64,000 nt of DNA from 13-2-20CM-66-19 sp963824395 (GTDB lineage: Bacteria; Pseudomonadota; Gammaproteobacteria; Steroidobacterales; Steroidobacteraceae): NCBI GenBank assembly GCA_963824395.1, contig CAWGPF010000001.1:1054001-1118000 (forward strand), written 5' to 3'. Shown here one piece after another: positions 47,142 through 55,109 of this stretch (its first letter is position 1; the number at the start of each line of letters is the position of its first letter). Below the pieces are notes generated by a model, which was not told the origin of the DNA, searched no databases, and was given only the letters and a program-made list of their open reading frames with translations. A program made the translations under genes and the position numbers.

Positions 47142-48893
47142 ATGTCCATCACCCTCGACCAGGTCACCAAACACTACGGCGGCGTGCCGGTCGTCAACGA
47201 CGTCTCCCTCGACATCGGCGACGGGGAGTTCTTCGTGCTGCTCGGCCCGAGCGGCAGCGGCAAGAGCACGCTGCTGCGGGCGATCGCCGGGCTCTCGGGC
47301 GTCGATCACGGCCGCATCGCGCTGCACGGGCGCGACGTCACCCACGTCGCCGCACGCAAGCGCGGCGTCGGGCTGGTGTTCCAGAACTACGCCCTGTTCC
47401 GCCACATGACGGTAGCCGAGAACATCGAGTTCGCGCTGCGCGTGCGCCACATGCGCGCCCGCGCGCGCCGCCAGCGCCGCCAGGAGCTGCTGCGCCTGGT
47501 GGCCCTCGAGGGCATGGATGAGCGCCTGCCGGCGCAGCTCTCCGGTGGCCAGCAGCAGCGCGTGGCGGTGGCGCGCGCGCTCGCCCACAAGCCCGAGGTG
47601 CTGCTCCTCGATGAGCCCTTCGGGGCACTCGATGCCAAGATCCGCGAGGAATTGCGGCGCACTATCCGCCAGGTGCAGCGCGAGCTCGGCATCACCACCG
47701 TGCTGGTCACGCACGACCAGGAGGAAGCATTCGCCATGGCCGATCGCATCGGCATCATGAACCTCGGGCGGCTGCTGGAGATGGGCGCGCCGCACGACCT
47801 GTATTCACGCCCGGCGACGCGCTTCGTCGCCACCTTTCTCGGCGCCGCCAACCTCATTCTGGCGCGGCGCACCCCCGATGGCATCCAGGTCGGCGCGACC
47901 ACGGTGGCGCCCGCCGAGCGCGCCGCGGGCGCGCGCGAGAACGAGGTGGTGGCGGTGGTGCGCCCGGAGGAGATCGAGGTGGCCGCGAGCCGCGAGGAGC
48001 TCAGCTCCGGGTATCTGGCGCGCGCGGTGGCGGACGAGGTGGTGTTCACCGGCGCGCTCGAGCGGCTGCGGCTGCGCCTGGAGGATGGCGCCCTCACGCC
48101 GCTGCTCGCCTACGGGGACGGGCAGGCGGACGCCGCCCTGCTGGTGACGCGTACCCAGCACGAGCAGCGCACCTACGAGGTGCGCCCCGGGCAGACCGTG
48201 GCGGTCGGGGTACGCCGCGTGCACGTGCTGCCGACGCCGCTCTCGAGCTTCACCGCCTGCGCCATGAGCGCGTCGCTGGCGGAAGCCCTGAGCCGCCAGC
48301 CGCTGCTCGCCGAGCTCGCCGCGCGCATGAAGACCCGCATCGCGACGCGCGTCGAGCCGCAGCTCGGGCTCGCGGAAGCCCCCTGCCAGGGCGCGGACAC
48401 CTTCGTCGGCACCACCGTGATTGGCGCCGATCGCGACGCCGCGCAGCGCGCCGAGTGGCTGCTGCGCCGCGGGGCACGCGACCTGCTGGTGCTGCCCGAA
48501 GGCGCCGAGGCACCGCAGCGCGTCCTCATCCACTGGATCGGGGAGGCGGCGCGCAGCGCAACGCTCGCGGTGTCGGCGAGCGTGCTGCGGCACGTGCCGG
48601 CGGAGGCCGTCTATGTCGGGATCTTCGCCGGTCCGGAAGGCAGCGCGCCGCCACAGGGGATGCGCGAGCTACTCGATGCGCGCTCGGAGGCACAGGCCGC
48701 GCATGGCCTGGAGATGCGTACCGAGCTGCATTTCGGGGACGTCGAGCAGCAGCTCGCGCGCCGCCTCGCCGAGAGCCCCGGGCAGATGCTCATCATCGGC
48801 GTGAGTCACCTCGGGGGGTTCGCCGCGCGCTTCCGCGCGCTGCTCGAGGGCGGCCGCTGGCCGGTGCTCATCGTCCACCGGGGTGTGGCGTGA
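47142..48893 (+). CDS. cysA: Sulfate-type ABC transporter ATPase with C-terminal USP-like extension
   Basis: The first 345 residues form a CysA-class importer ATPase: Walker A LLGPSGSGKSTLL (33-45), Q-loop FQNYALFRHMTVAENI, signature LSGGQQQRVAVARAL, Walker B VLLLDEPFGALDAKI and a TOBE-like beta region. The protein is 583 aa instead of about 350. After a linker, residues about 459-583 look like a universal-stress fold: RVLIHWIGEAARSATLAVSA, a helix-rich middle and GQMLIIGVSHLGGFAARFRA with a closing WPVLIVHRG strand. This fusion could tie transport to nucleotide or stress status. The stop overlaps the first permease gene (GTGA). The substrate is inferred as sulfate/thiosulfate from the neighbours. 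Confidence 0.88.
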   Translation: MSITLDQVTKHYGGVPVVNDVSLDIGDGEFFVLLGPSGSGKSTLLRAIAGLSGVDHGRIALHGRDVTHVAARKRGVGLVFQNYALFRHMTVAENIEFALRVRHMRARARRQRRQELLRLVALEGMDERLPAQLSGGQQQRVAVARALAHKPEVLLLDEPFGALDAKIREELRRTIRQVQRELGITTVLVTHDQEEAFAMADRIGIMNLGRLLEMGAPHDLYSRPATRFVATFLGAANLILARRTPDGIQVGATTVAPAERAAGARENEVVAVVRPEEIEVAASREELSSGYLARAVADEVVFTGALERLRLRLEDGALTPLLAYGDGQADAALLVTRTQHEQRTYEVRPGQTVAVGVRRVHVLPTPLSSFTACAMSASLAEALSRQPLLAELAARMKTRIATRVEPQLGLAEAPCQGADTFVGTTVIGADRDAAQRAEWLLRRGARDLLVLPEGAEAPQRVLIHWIGEAARSATLAVSASVLRHVPAEAVYVGIFAGPEGSAPPQGMRELLDARSEAQAAHGLEMRTELHFGDVEQQLARRLAESPGQMLIIGVSHLGGFAARFRALLEGGRWPVLIVHRGVA

Positions 48894-49726
48894 GCTTCAG
48901 GAGCCCGAGCATCCTTCCAGGCTTCGGCCTCACCTTCGGGTTCACGACCGTCTTTCTCAGTACCATCGTGCTCCTGCCGCTGGCGGCGCTGGTGCTGTCG
49001 GCGACCTCGATGCACTGGAGCGACTTCGTCAGGACGGTATTCTCGGCGCGTGCGCTCGGCTCCTACCGCCTCTCCTTCGGGGCCTCGCTCCTGGCGGCCT
49101 CCATCAACTTGGTGTTCGGCTTCATCATCGCCTGGACGCTGGTGCGCTACGAGTTCCCGGGGCGCAAGCTGGTCGATGCGCTCATCGACATGCCCTTTGC
49201 CCTGCCCACCGCGGTCTCAGGTATAGCCCTCACCACCGTGTTCGCGCAGCACGGCTGGATCGGGCGTTACCTTGAGCCACTCGGTATCAAGGTGGCCTAC
49301 ACGTGGCTTGGCGTGACGCTGGCCCTCACCCTCATCAGCATGCCCTTCGCGGTGCGCGCGGTGCAGCCGGCACTGCTCGAGGTGCAGCGTGACCTTGAGG
49401 AGGCCGCCGAGACCCTGGGCGCGGGGCGCTTCTACGCGTTCCGCCGCATCATCCTGCCGACCATCCTGCCGGCGCTCCTCACCGGCTTCACGCTGGCCTT
49501 TGCGCGCGCGGTGGGCGAGTACGGCTCGGTGATCTTCATCTCCGGCAACCTGCCGATGAAGACCGAGATCACCCCGCTGCTGATCGTCGTGCATCTGGAG
49601 CAGTTCGATTACCAGGGCGCCGCGGCACTCGGGTTCGTGATGCTCGTCATCTCCTTCGTGATGCTCCTGACCATCAACCTGCTGCAGGCCTGGGGACGGC
49701 GCAGCCAGGTGCGGGCCGCGAACTGA
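48890..49726 (+). CDS. cysT: Sulfate ABC transporter permease, CysT/CysU type
   Basis: This 278-aa inner-membrane permease has about six helices and the BPD loop EEAAETLGAGRFYAFRRIIL that contacts the ATPase. ARAVGEYGSVIFISGNLPMKTEITP is the CysT/CysW signature. The GTG start at 48890 overlaps the cysA TGA. The larger open frame begins antisense-like inside cysA and is not used. Its partner CysW follows with a one-base overlap. Confidence 0.94.
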   Translation: MSFRSPSILPGFGLTFGFTTVFLSTIVLLPLAALVLSATSMHWSDFVRTVFSARALGSYRLSFGASLLAASINLVFGFIIAWTLVRYEFPGRKLVDALIDMPFALPTAVSGIALTTVFAQHGWIGRYLEPLGIKVAYTWLGVTLALTLISMPFAVRAVQPALLEVQRDLEEAAETLGAGRFYAFRRIILPTILPALLTGFTLAFARAVGEYGSVIFISGNLPMKTEITPLLIVVHLEQFDYQGAAALGFVMLVISFVMLLTINLLQAWGRRSQVRAAN

Positions 49727-50586
49727 TGGCCGCCACCGACGCTTACGCCGAAGAGGTCGGCCGCCCCGGGCAGCACACCTGGGTGCAGGCGCTGGTGCGC
49801 TGGCTGTGCATCACGGTCTCCCTCGCCTTCCTGACGGCGGTGCTGCTGGCCCCGCTCGCTACCGTGTTCGTCATGGCGTTCTCCAAAGGTATCGCCGCCT
49901 ATCTGCACAGTTTCTCAGACCCCGACACGCTGGCCGCGATTCGCCTGACGCTGCTCACGGCCGCCGTCGTGGTGCCCATCAACACGGTGTTCGGCCTCGC
50001 CGCCGCCTGGGCGATCGCCAAGTTCGAGTTCCGCGGCAAGAGCATTCTCATCACGCTCATCGACCTGCCGCTGGCGATCTCGCCGGTGATTTCCGGCATG
50101 ATCTTCGTGCTGCTGTTCGGCCTGCATGGCTGGTTCGGGGTGTGGCTGCAGGCGCACGACATCAGCATCATCTTCGCCCTGCCCGGCATCATGCTCGCGA
50201 CCATGTTCGTGACCTTCCCGTACGTGGCGCGTGAGCTCATACCGCTGATGCAGCAATTGGGCAACGACGAGGAGGAAGCGGCCATCACCCTCGGCGCCGG
50301 CGGCTGGATGACGTTCTTTCGCGTTACCCTGCCCAAGGTGCGCTGGGGCCTGGTGTACGGCATGGTGCTCTGCAACGCGCGCGCCATGGGCGAGTTCGGC
50401 GCCGTGTCGGTGGTCTCCGGACACATCCGCGGGCTCACCAACACCATGCCCCTGCACATCGAGATCCTCTACAACGAGTACAATTTCGTCGGGGCGTTTG
50501 CCGTGGCCTCGCTCCTCACCCTGCTCGCCGCGCTGACGCTGCTCGTCAAGACGCTGGTGGAGCGCACCGGCTACCGGCGGCGCTAG
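49726..50586 (+). CDS. cysW: Sulfate ABC transporter permease, CysW type
   Basis: The second permease (286 aa) has six membrane segments, the coupling loop EEEAAITLGAGGWMTFFRVT and the CysW signature ARAMGEFGAVSVVSGHIRGL followed by TMPLHIEILYNEYNFVGAFA. It overlaps cysT by one base (TGATG) and ends 2 bp before the histidine kinase gene, so transporter and sensor genes are one transcript. The permease could contact the kinase, as in transporter-sensor pairs. That is speculation. Confidence 0.94.
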   Translation: MAATDAYAEEVGRPGQHTWVQALVRWLCITVSLAFLTAVLLAPLATVFVMAFSKGIAAYLHSFSDPDTLAAIRLTLLTAAVVVPINTVFGLAAAWAIAKFEFRGKSILITLIDLPLAISPVISGMIFVLLFGLHGWFGVWLQAHDISIIFALPGIMLATMFVTFPYVARELIPLMQQLGNDEEEAAITLGAGGWMTFFRVTLPKVRWGLVYGMVLCNARAMGEFGAVSVVSGHIRGLTNTMPLHIEILYNEYNFVGAFAVASLLTLLAALTLLVKTLVERTGYRRR

Positions 50587-50588
50587 AC

Positions 50589-52688
50589 ATGGCTCGCACG
50601 CTCATACAGTGGCTCACGGCGCGCCTGCCGGACCCGGCTCGCACCGGGCTCGGCTGGTGGCTGACCGCGATCCAGCTCGCGCTCGTGCTGTTCGTCGGCG
50701 GCGGCATCGCCTGGTACGCAAGCGGCATGCTGCACGATCTGGCCGACCAGCAGGGCAAGGCGCGCGTGCAGCTGGCCGCCACCACCGCGCGCGAGGACCT
50801 CAGGCGCATCGGCGAGGATGCCCACGCCACCGCGCGCGCGCTCGCCGACCGCCCGACCCTGCAGCGCCTGCTCGCGGAAGGCCAGAGCGAGGCGCTGCCG
50901 CCGTTCCTGCGGCACTGGTGCGAGGCCGGCGGGGTCGATGCCTGCGCGGTGCTCTCCGGGAAGACCGTGATAGCGGTCTCCGGTCCCGCGCTCGACTGGC
51001 AGCAGATCGTCACCGCCGGCACCGAGCAGGGCGGTACTTTCATGGCGCTGCCGGCGACCGAGCGCGTGCCCTTGCTCGGGGCACGCGCGAGCCTCCCCGA
51101 CGGCGATCTCACCGTCTACGTCGTGCGGCGCCTGGATGAGCGCCTGGCGCGCGCCCTGAGCGCCCAGGTGGGCGCGGAGGTGCGCCTCATCGACTACCGC
51201 GACTACACCAGCGCCCCGGTCAATGCCTTCACCGCGCTCTACTCCGCCGCGCTCGCCGACGGGCACTCCGCCGTGCAGCGCATCGATGCGCAGGACGTCT
51301 ACGCGGCGAGCGCGCCGGTGTCGGCCCCGAGTGGTGAGGCCATCGCACTCATCGAGGCGCTCCTGCCAACGAGCGCCGTGGACGCCCCGGCGCGCCACCT
51401 GGTGCACAAGCTGCTGATCGCAACCCTGGTGCTGGGGCTGCTGGCGCTCCTGGCCGGCGCGGTGCTCGGGGAGATGGTCGTGGGCCCGGTGCGCGCGCTC
51501 ACCGGCGCCGCCCGGCGGCTCGGGGCCGGTGACTTCTCGGCCTCCATCCCGCCGGGCGGCGCGGCCGAGGTCGGCACGCTTGCGCGCACCATGGAGGATA
51601 TGCGCCGCAATCTCATCGAGCTCACGAGCACGCTGCGGCGGCGCGAGGCGGAGGCGCAGGCGGTGCTTTCCGGGATCGTGGAGGGCGTGTACGCGGTCGA
51701 TAAGAACCGCCACATCCGCTACCTGAACCCGCTCGCCGCCAAGCTCCTCGGCGTCACCGCGGAAGCCGCCGTCGGGCGCTTCTGTGGCGACGTGCTCAAG
51801 CCGCGCACCGAGGACGGGCGGCGCCCGTGCGAGTTCCGCTGCCCGATCGTCGCCGCCCGCGCCGCCGGCAGCGCCAAGGCGGTGGAGTTGCTGGACGCGG
51901 CGGGCGAGGCGCGCACCACCGTCATCACGAGCGCCGCCCAGGTGGATGGCCTGCAGGTGCAGGTCATCCGCGATGAGACCGAGCTTGAGGCCGTACGGCG
52001 CGCGCGCGACTCGGTGCTCGCGAACATCAGCCACGAGTTTCGCACGCCGCTTGCCGCCCAGCTGGCCTCGATCGAGCTGTTGTCCGCGGGCCTCGATACC
52101 CTGCCAGCGGCGAAGCTGCGCGAGCTGGTCGCCTCGCTCGAGCGCGGCACGCAGCGCCTGACGCAGCTCATCGACAACCTCCTGGAGAGCGTGCGCATCG
52201 AGTCCGGCCAGCTCGCCATCCGCAGCCAGCGCGTATCGCTCATGGAAGTGGTGGAGGACGCGCAGACGCTGGTCGGCTCGCTCCTCGCCCAGCGCCGCCA
52301 GTCCCTCGCCGTGGAACTGCCCGACGGGCTGCCGCTGCTGAACGCCGACAAGACGCGCCTGACCCAGGTGTTCGTCAACCTGATCGCCAATGCCAACAAG
52401 TTCTCACCCGAGGGCAGCACGGTGCACGTCGGCGCGGTGACGGAGGGTGCCAGCGTGCGCGCCTGGGTCGAGGATGAGGGCCCGGGGCCGCTCGCCGGCG
52501 AGAGCGCCGCGCTCTTTGACCGCTTCCGGCGCGGCGGCACCGAGCCTGAGCCGGCCGGCATGGGGCTCGGGCTGTGGCTGGTGAAATCGATCATCGAGCG
52601 CCACGGGGGGAGCGTCGCGTTCGAGCGCACCGCCAGCGCCCGCACGCGCTTTACGCTGATACTCCCCCTGGAGAAACCGCAAACATGA
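50589..52688 (+). CDS. Membrane sensor histidine kinase of the sulfate module
   Basis: A 699-aa kinase: membrane helix 1 (about 22-46), a periplasmic sensor domain of some 225 residues, membrane helix 2 (about 270-290), HAMP (290-345) and a PAS domain (about 355-465). The PAS domain has cysteines in RFCGDVL and RPCEFRCPIV. HisKA has H482 in NISHEFRTPLAA, and the ATPase domain has NLIANANKFSPEG, DEGPG and GMGLGLWLVKSI. All catalytic boxes are intact. The stop overlaps the response-regulator ATG. It presumably senses sulfate availability or a periplasmic sulfur compound. The Cys-containing PAS could add redox or metal input. Confidence 0.93.
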   Translation: MARTLIQWLTARLPDPARTGLGWWLTAIQLALVLFVGGGIAWYASGMLHDLADQQGKARVQLAATTAREDLRRIGEDAHATARALADRPTLQRLLAEGQSEALPPFLRHWCEAGGVDACAVLSGKTVIAVSGPALDWQQIVTAGTEQGGTFMALPATERVPLLGARASLPDGDLTVYVVRRLDERLARALSAQVGAEVRLIDYRDYTSAPVNAFTALYSAALADGHSAVQRIDAQDVYAASAPVSAPSGEAIALIEALLPTSAVDAPARHLVHKLLIATLVLGLLALLAGAVLGEMVVGPVRALTGAARRLGAGDFSASIPPGGAAEVGTLARTMEDMRRNLIELTSTLRRREAEAQAVLSGIVEGVYAVDKNRHIRYLNPLAAKLLGVTAEAAVGRFCGDVLKPRTEDGRRPCEFRCPIVAARAAGSAKAVELLDAAGEARTTVITSAAQVDGLQVQVIRDETELEAVRRARDSVLANISHEFRTPLAAQLASIELLSAGLDTLPAAKLRELVASLERGTQRLTQLIDNLLESVRIESGQLAIRSQRVSLMEVVEDAQTLVGSLLAQRRQSLAVELPDGLPLLNADKTRLTQVFVNLIANANKFSPEGSTVHVGAVTEGASVRAWVEDEGPGPLAGESAALFDRFRRGGTEPEPAGMGLGLWLVKSIIERHGGSVAFERTASARTRFTLILPLEKPQT

Positions 52689-53356
52689 AGGTACTGATCG
52701 CCGATGACGACGCCGACCTGCGCGAGCTCATCGGCTTCACGCTCGCGCAGGCCGGCTACCTCGTCATCAAGGCCCAGGACGGGGCCAGCGCGCTCAAGCG
52801 CTTCGAGGAGGAGTCCCCGGACCTGGTGGTGCTCGACATCAACATGCCCGGACTGACCGGCTTCCAGGCGTGCGAGGCCATCCGGCGCCGCTCGCGCGTG
52901 CCGGTCATGATGCTCACCGTACGCGGCGAGGAAGAGGACCTGGTGCGCGCGCTCGGGCTCGGCGCGGATGACTACCTCAACAAGCCCTTCAGTCCGCGCA
53001 CGCTGCTGGCGCGCATCAAGGCGCTGCTGCGGCGCGCCGGCATGGAGACGAGCGCACCCTTAAGCGCCGGGCGCGTGTCGCTGGATCTCGAGGAGTACAC
53101 CGCGCGCATCGGCAGCGCGGCGCCGGTGCGCCTCACCAAGCTCGAGCTGCGCCTGCTGCAGATGCTGCTCGCCAATGCCGGCCACACCGTCAATTCGGAC
53201 CGCCTGCTGGTGCAGGTGTGGGGCCACCGCAGCGGCGGCGACCGCCAGCTCCTCAAGCAGCTCGTGCATCGGCTGCGGCAGAAGATCGAGACGGATCCGG
53301 CGGCGCCGGCGCTGCTGTTGACCGCGGCGGCCGGCTACAAGCTCATCGTGGAGTAG
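52685..53356 (+). CDS. OmpR/PhoB-family response regulator of the sulfate module
   Basis: The 223-aa regulator has a receiver domain (acidic DDDAD near the start, phospho-acceptor Asp in VVLDINMPG, NKPF lysine) and a winged-helix output domain (RLTKLELRLLQMLLANAGHT, then QLVHRLRQKIETD and GYKLIVE). Such proteins bind tandem direct repeats spaced 11 bp, which occur before both cysA and sbp. The ATG overlaps the kinase stop. The last 14 nt overlap the convergent sbp gene. Confidence 0.95.
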   Translation: MKVLIADDDADLRELIGFTLAQAGYLVIKAQDGASALKRFEEESPDLVVLDINMPGLTGFQACEAIRRRSRVPVMMLTVRGEEEDLVRALGLGADDYLNKPFSPRTLLARIKALLRRAGMETSAPLSAGRVSLDLEEYTARIGSAAPVRLTKLELRLLQMLLANAGHTVNSDRLLVQVWGHRSGGDRQLLKQLVHRLRQKIETDPAAPALLLTAAAGYKLIVE

Positions 53357-54395
53357 CGGCGGGGGCGGTGATCGAGTCGAACACCCCGCCGTCTTTGAAG
53401 TGCGTGCCCTGGGCGCCGCTCCAGCCGCCGAAGTCGGCGATGGTGACCAGCTTCAGCTGCGGGAACTGCTGCGCGTAGCGGGCCGCGACTTCAGGATCGC
53501 GCGGCCGGTAGAAGTTCTTGGCGATGATCTCCTGCCCCTCCTTGCTGTAGAGATAGGCGACATACGCCTGCGCCACCTCGCGCGTGCCGCGCCGCAGGGC
53601 CACCGTGTCCACCACCGCCACCGGGGGCTCCGCGAGGATGCTCACCGAGGGCATGACGATCTCGAACTGGTCGGCGCCGAGCTGCTGGCGCGCCAGCATG
53701 GCCTCGTTCTCCCAGGCGATGAGCACATCGCCCAGGCCGCGCTGCACGAAGGTCGTGGTCGAACCGCGCGCCCCGGTGTCGAGCACCGGCACGTTGCGGT
53801 ACAGGCGCTGCACGAAGTCGCGCGCACTCGCCTCGCTGCCGCCCGGCTGCGCCAGCGCCCAGGCCCAGGCGGCCAGGTAATTCCAGCGCGCCCCGCCTGA
53901 GGTCTTCGGATTGGGCGTGATGACCTGGATGCCCGGGCGTACCAGGTCGTCCCAGTCGTGAATGCCCTTGGGGTTGCCCTTGCGCACCAGGAACACGATC
54001 GTGGAGGTGTAGGGGGAGCTGTTGTCCGGCAGCAGACTCTGCCAGTTAAGCGGCAGGAGCTTCCCGGAGCTCGCGATCGCGTCAATGTCACCGGCGAGGC
54101 CGAGCGTCACGACATCCGCCTGCAGCCCATCGATCACCGAGCGCGCCTGCTTGCCCGAGCCCCCGTGCGACTGGTCGACGCGCACGTCCTGACCGTGCGT
54201 GCTTTTCCAGTAGCGGGCGAAGGCGGCGTTGTAGTCGCTGTAGAGCTCGCGGGTGGGATCGTAGGAGACGTTCAGCAGCGTCACGCGCGAGCCGGCCGCG
54301 CCACCGCGCTCCTGGCAGCCGCCAAGCCCGAGGAGCGCGGCGGCGGCGCCGAGGGTGGCGGTGAGGACGGCTCGGCGGGGCAGGCGGGCATTCAT
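53343..54395 (-). CDS. sbp: Sulfate ABC transporter substrate-binding protein (lipoprotein form)
   Basis: This 350-aa periplasmic binding protein has the sulfate-binding signatures NVSYDPTRELYSDYNAAF and DQSHGGSGKQARSVIDGLQA, GNPKGIHDWDDLVRPGIQVI and TPNPKTSGGARWNYLAAWAW. The signal ends in GLGGC, so it is likely lipid-anchored, unlike enteric Sbp and CysP. It is encoded on the opposite strand to cysA-cysT-cysW, yet shares the same repeat site in its promoter. It lies 48 bp downstream of lipB. Sulfate or thiosulfate is the expected ligand. Related oxyanions cannot be ruled out. Confidence 0.94.
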   Translation of the reverse strand: MNARLPRRAVLTATLGAAAALLGLGGCQERGGAAGSRVTLLNVSYDPTRELYSDYNAAFARYWKSTHGQDVRVDQSHGGSGKQARSVIDGLQADVVTLGLAGDIDAIASSGKLLPLNWQSLLPDNSSPYTSTIVFLVRKGNPKGIHDWDDLVRPGIQVITPNPKTSGGARWNYLAAWAWALAQPGGSEASARDFVQRLYRNVPVLDTGARGSTTTFVQRGLGDVLIAWENEAMLARQQLGADQFEIVMPSVSILAEPPVAVVDTVALRRGTREVAQAYVAYLYSKEGQEIIAKNFYRPRDPEVAARYAQQFPQLKLVTIADFGGWSGAQGTHFKDGGVFDSITAPAATPR

Positions 54396-54440
54396 GCCCG
54401 CGATCTAGCCACGAAAACCCTGCCGCTGTCAGTCACGCCG

Positions 54441-54460
54441 CGGTTACGCGGCGGTTACAG
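54441..54460 (-). promoter_or_regulatory. Direct-repeat site upstream of sbp (candidate response-regulator box)
   Basis: On the minus strand CTGTAACCG (54460-54452) and GCGTAACCG (54449-54441) start 11 bp apart. The first 9-mer is identical to that before cysA. The site overlaps the last codons and stop of lipB. A possible -35 CTGACA (54432-54427) follows 8 bp later, then TAGATC about 6 nt before the sbp ATG. At cysA the gap to -35 is 20 bp, roughly one more helical turn. Confidence 0.65.
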
Positions 54461-55109
54461 CAGCAAAACCGAGCTCACCGAGCAGCAGCGGCTCGAGTGC
54501 CCGCGCCGCCTGCGCCACACTCACGGGGCCCGCGAGCTCGGACAGCTGCGTCATTTTGAGGCCCTGGTAGCCGCAGGGGTTGATGCGGCTGAAGGGCTCA
54601 AGATCGAGCGCCACGTTCAGCGCCAGGCCGTGGTAGCTGCCGTTGCGGCGCACCCGCACCCCGACGCTGGCAAGCTTCGCCTCTCCGACGTACACCCCGG
54701 GGGCGCCGCGCCGGCAGGTGGCGCGGATGCCGTAGGCGTCGGCGAGCGCGATGACGGCGCGCTCGAGCGCCCCCACGAAGTCACGGATCGACAGCCCGGC
54801 GCGCTTCAGGTCGATGAGCGGGTACACCACGAGCTGTCCTGGGCCGTGGTAGGTCACCTGGCCGCCGCGGTCGATCTGCACCACCGCGATGTCGCCCGGG
54901 GCGATGAGGTGCGCGCGGCTCGCGTTCATGCCGAGGGTAAACACCGGCGGGTGCTCGAGAAACCAGATCTCATCGGCAGTCGCGCCATCGCGCTCGGCGG
55001 TGAACTGCTGCATGCGCTGCCAGGTCGGCTCGTAGGGCACGGTACCGAGGTGGCGGATGCGCGGCGCCGGCAGCGCGGCGGCGCAGGCGGCCAGGGACGC
55101 CGTGCTCAC
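54444..55109 (-). CDS. lipB: Octanoyl-ACP:protein transferase LipB
   Basis: LipB (221 aa) moves octanoate from ACP to lipoyl domains. DEIWFLEHPPVFTLGMNASR, GGQVTYHGPGQLVVYPLIDL, the lysine in GEAKLASVGVRV and the catalytic cysteine in INPCGYQGLKMTQL are all present. The GTG start overlaps the lipA TGA as GTGA. The ORF upstream is lipA sequence in another frame. Gene order is lipA-lipB, inverted relative to ybeD when compared with Pseudomonas. Confidence 0.96.
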   Translation of the reverse strand: MSTASLAACAAALPAPRIRHLGTVPYEPTWQRMQQFTAERDGATADEIWFLEHPPVFTLGMNASRAHLIAPGDIAVVQIDRGGQVTYHGPGQLVVYPLIDLKRAGLSIRDFVGALERAVIALADAYGIRATCRRGAPGVYVGEAKLASVGVRVRRNGSYHGLALNVALDLEPFSRINPCGYQGLKMTQLSELAGPVSVAQAARALEPLLLGELGFAAVTAA

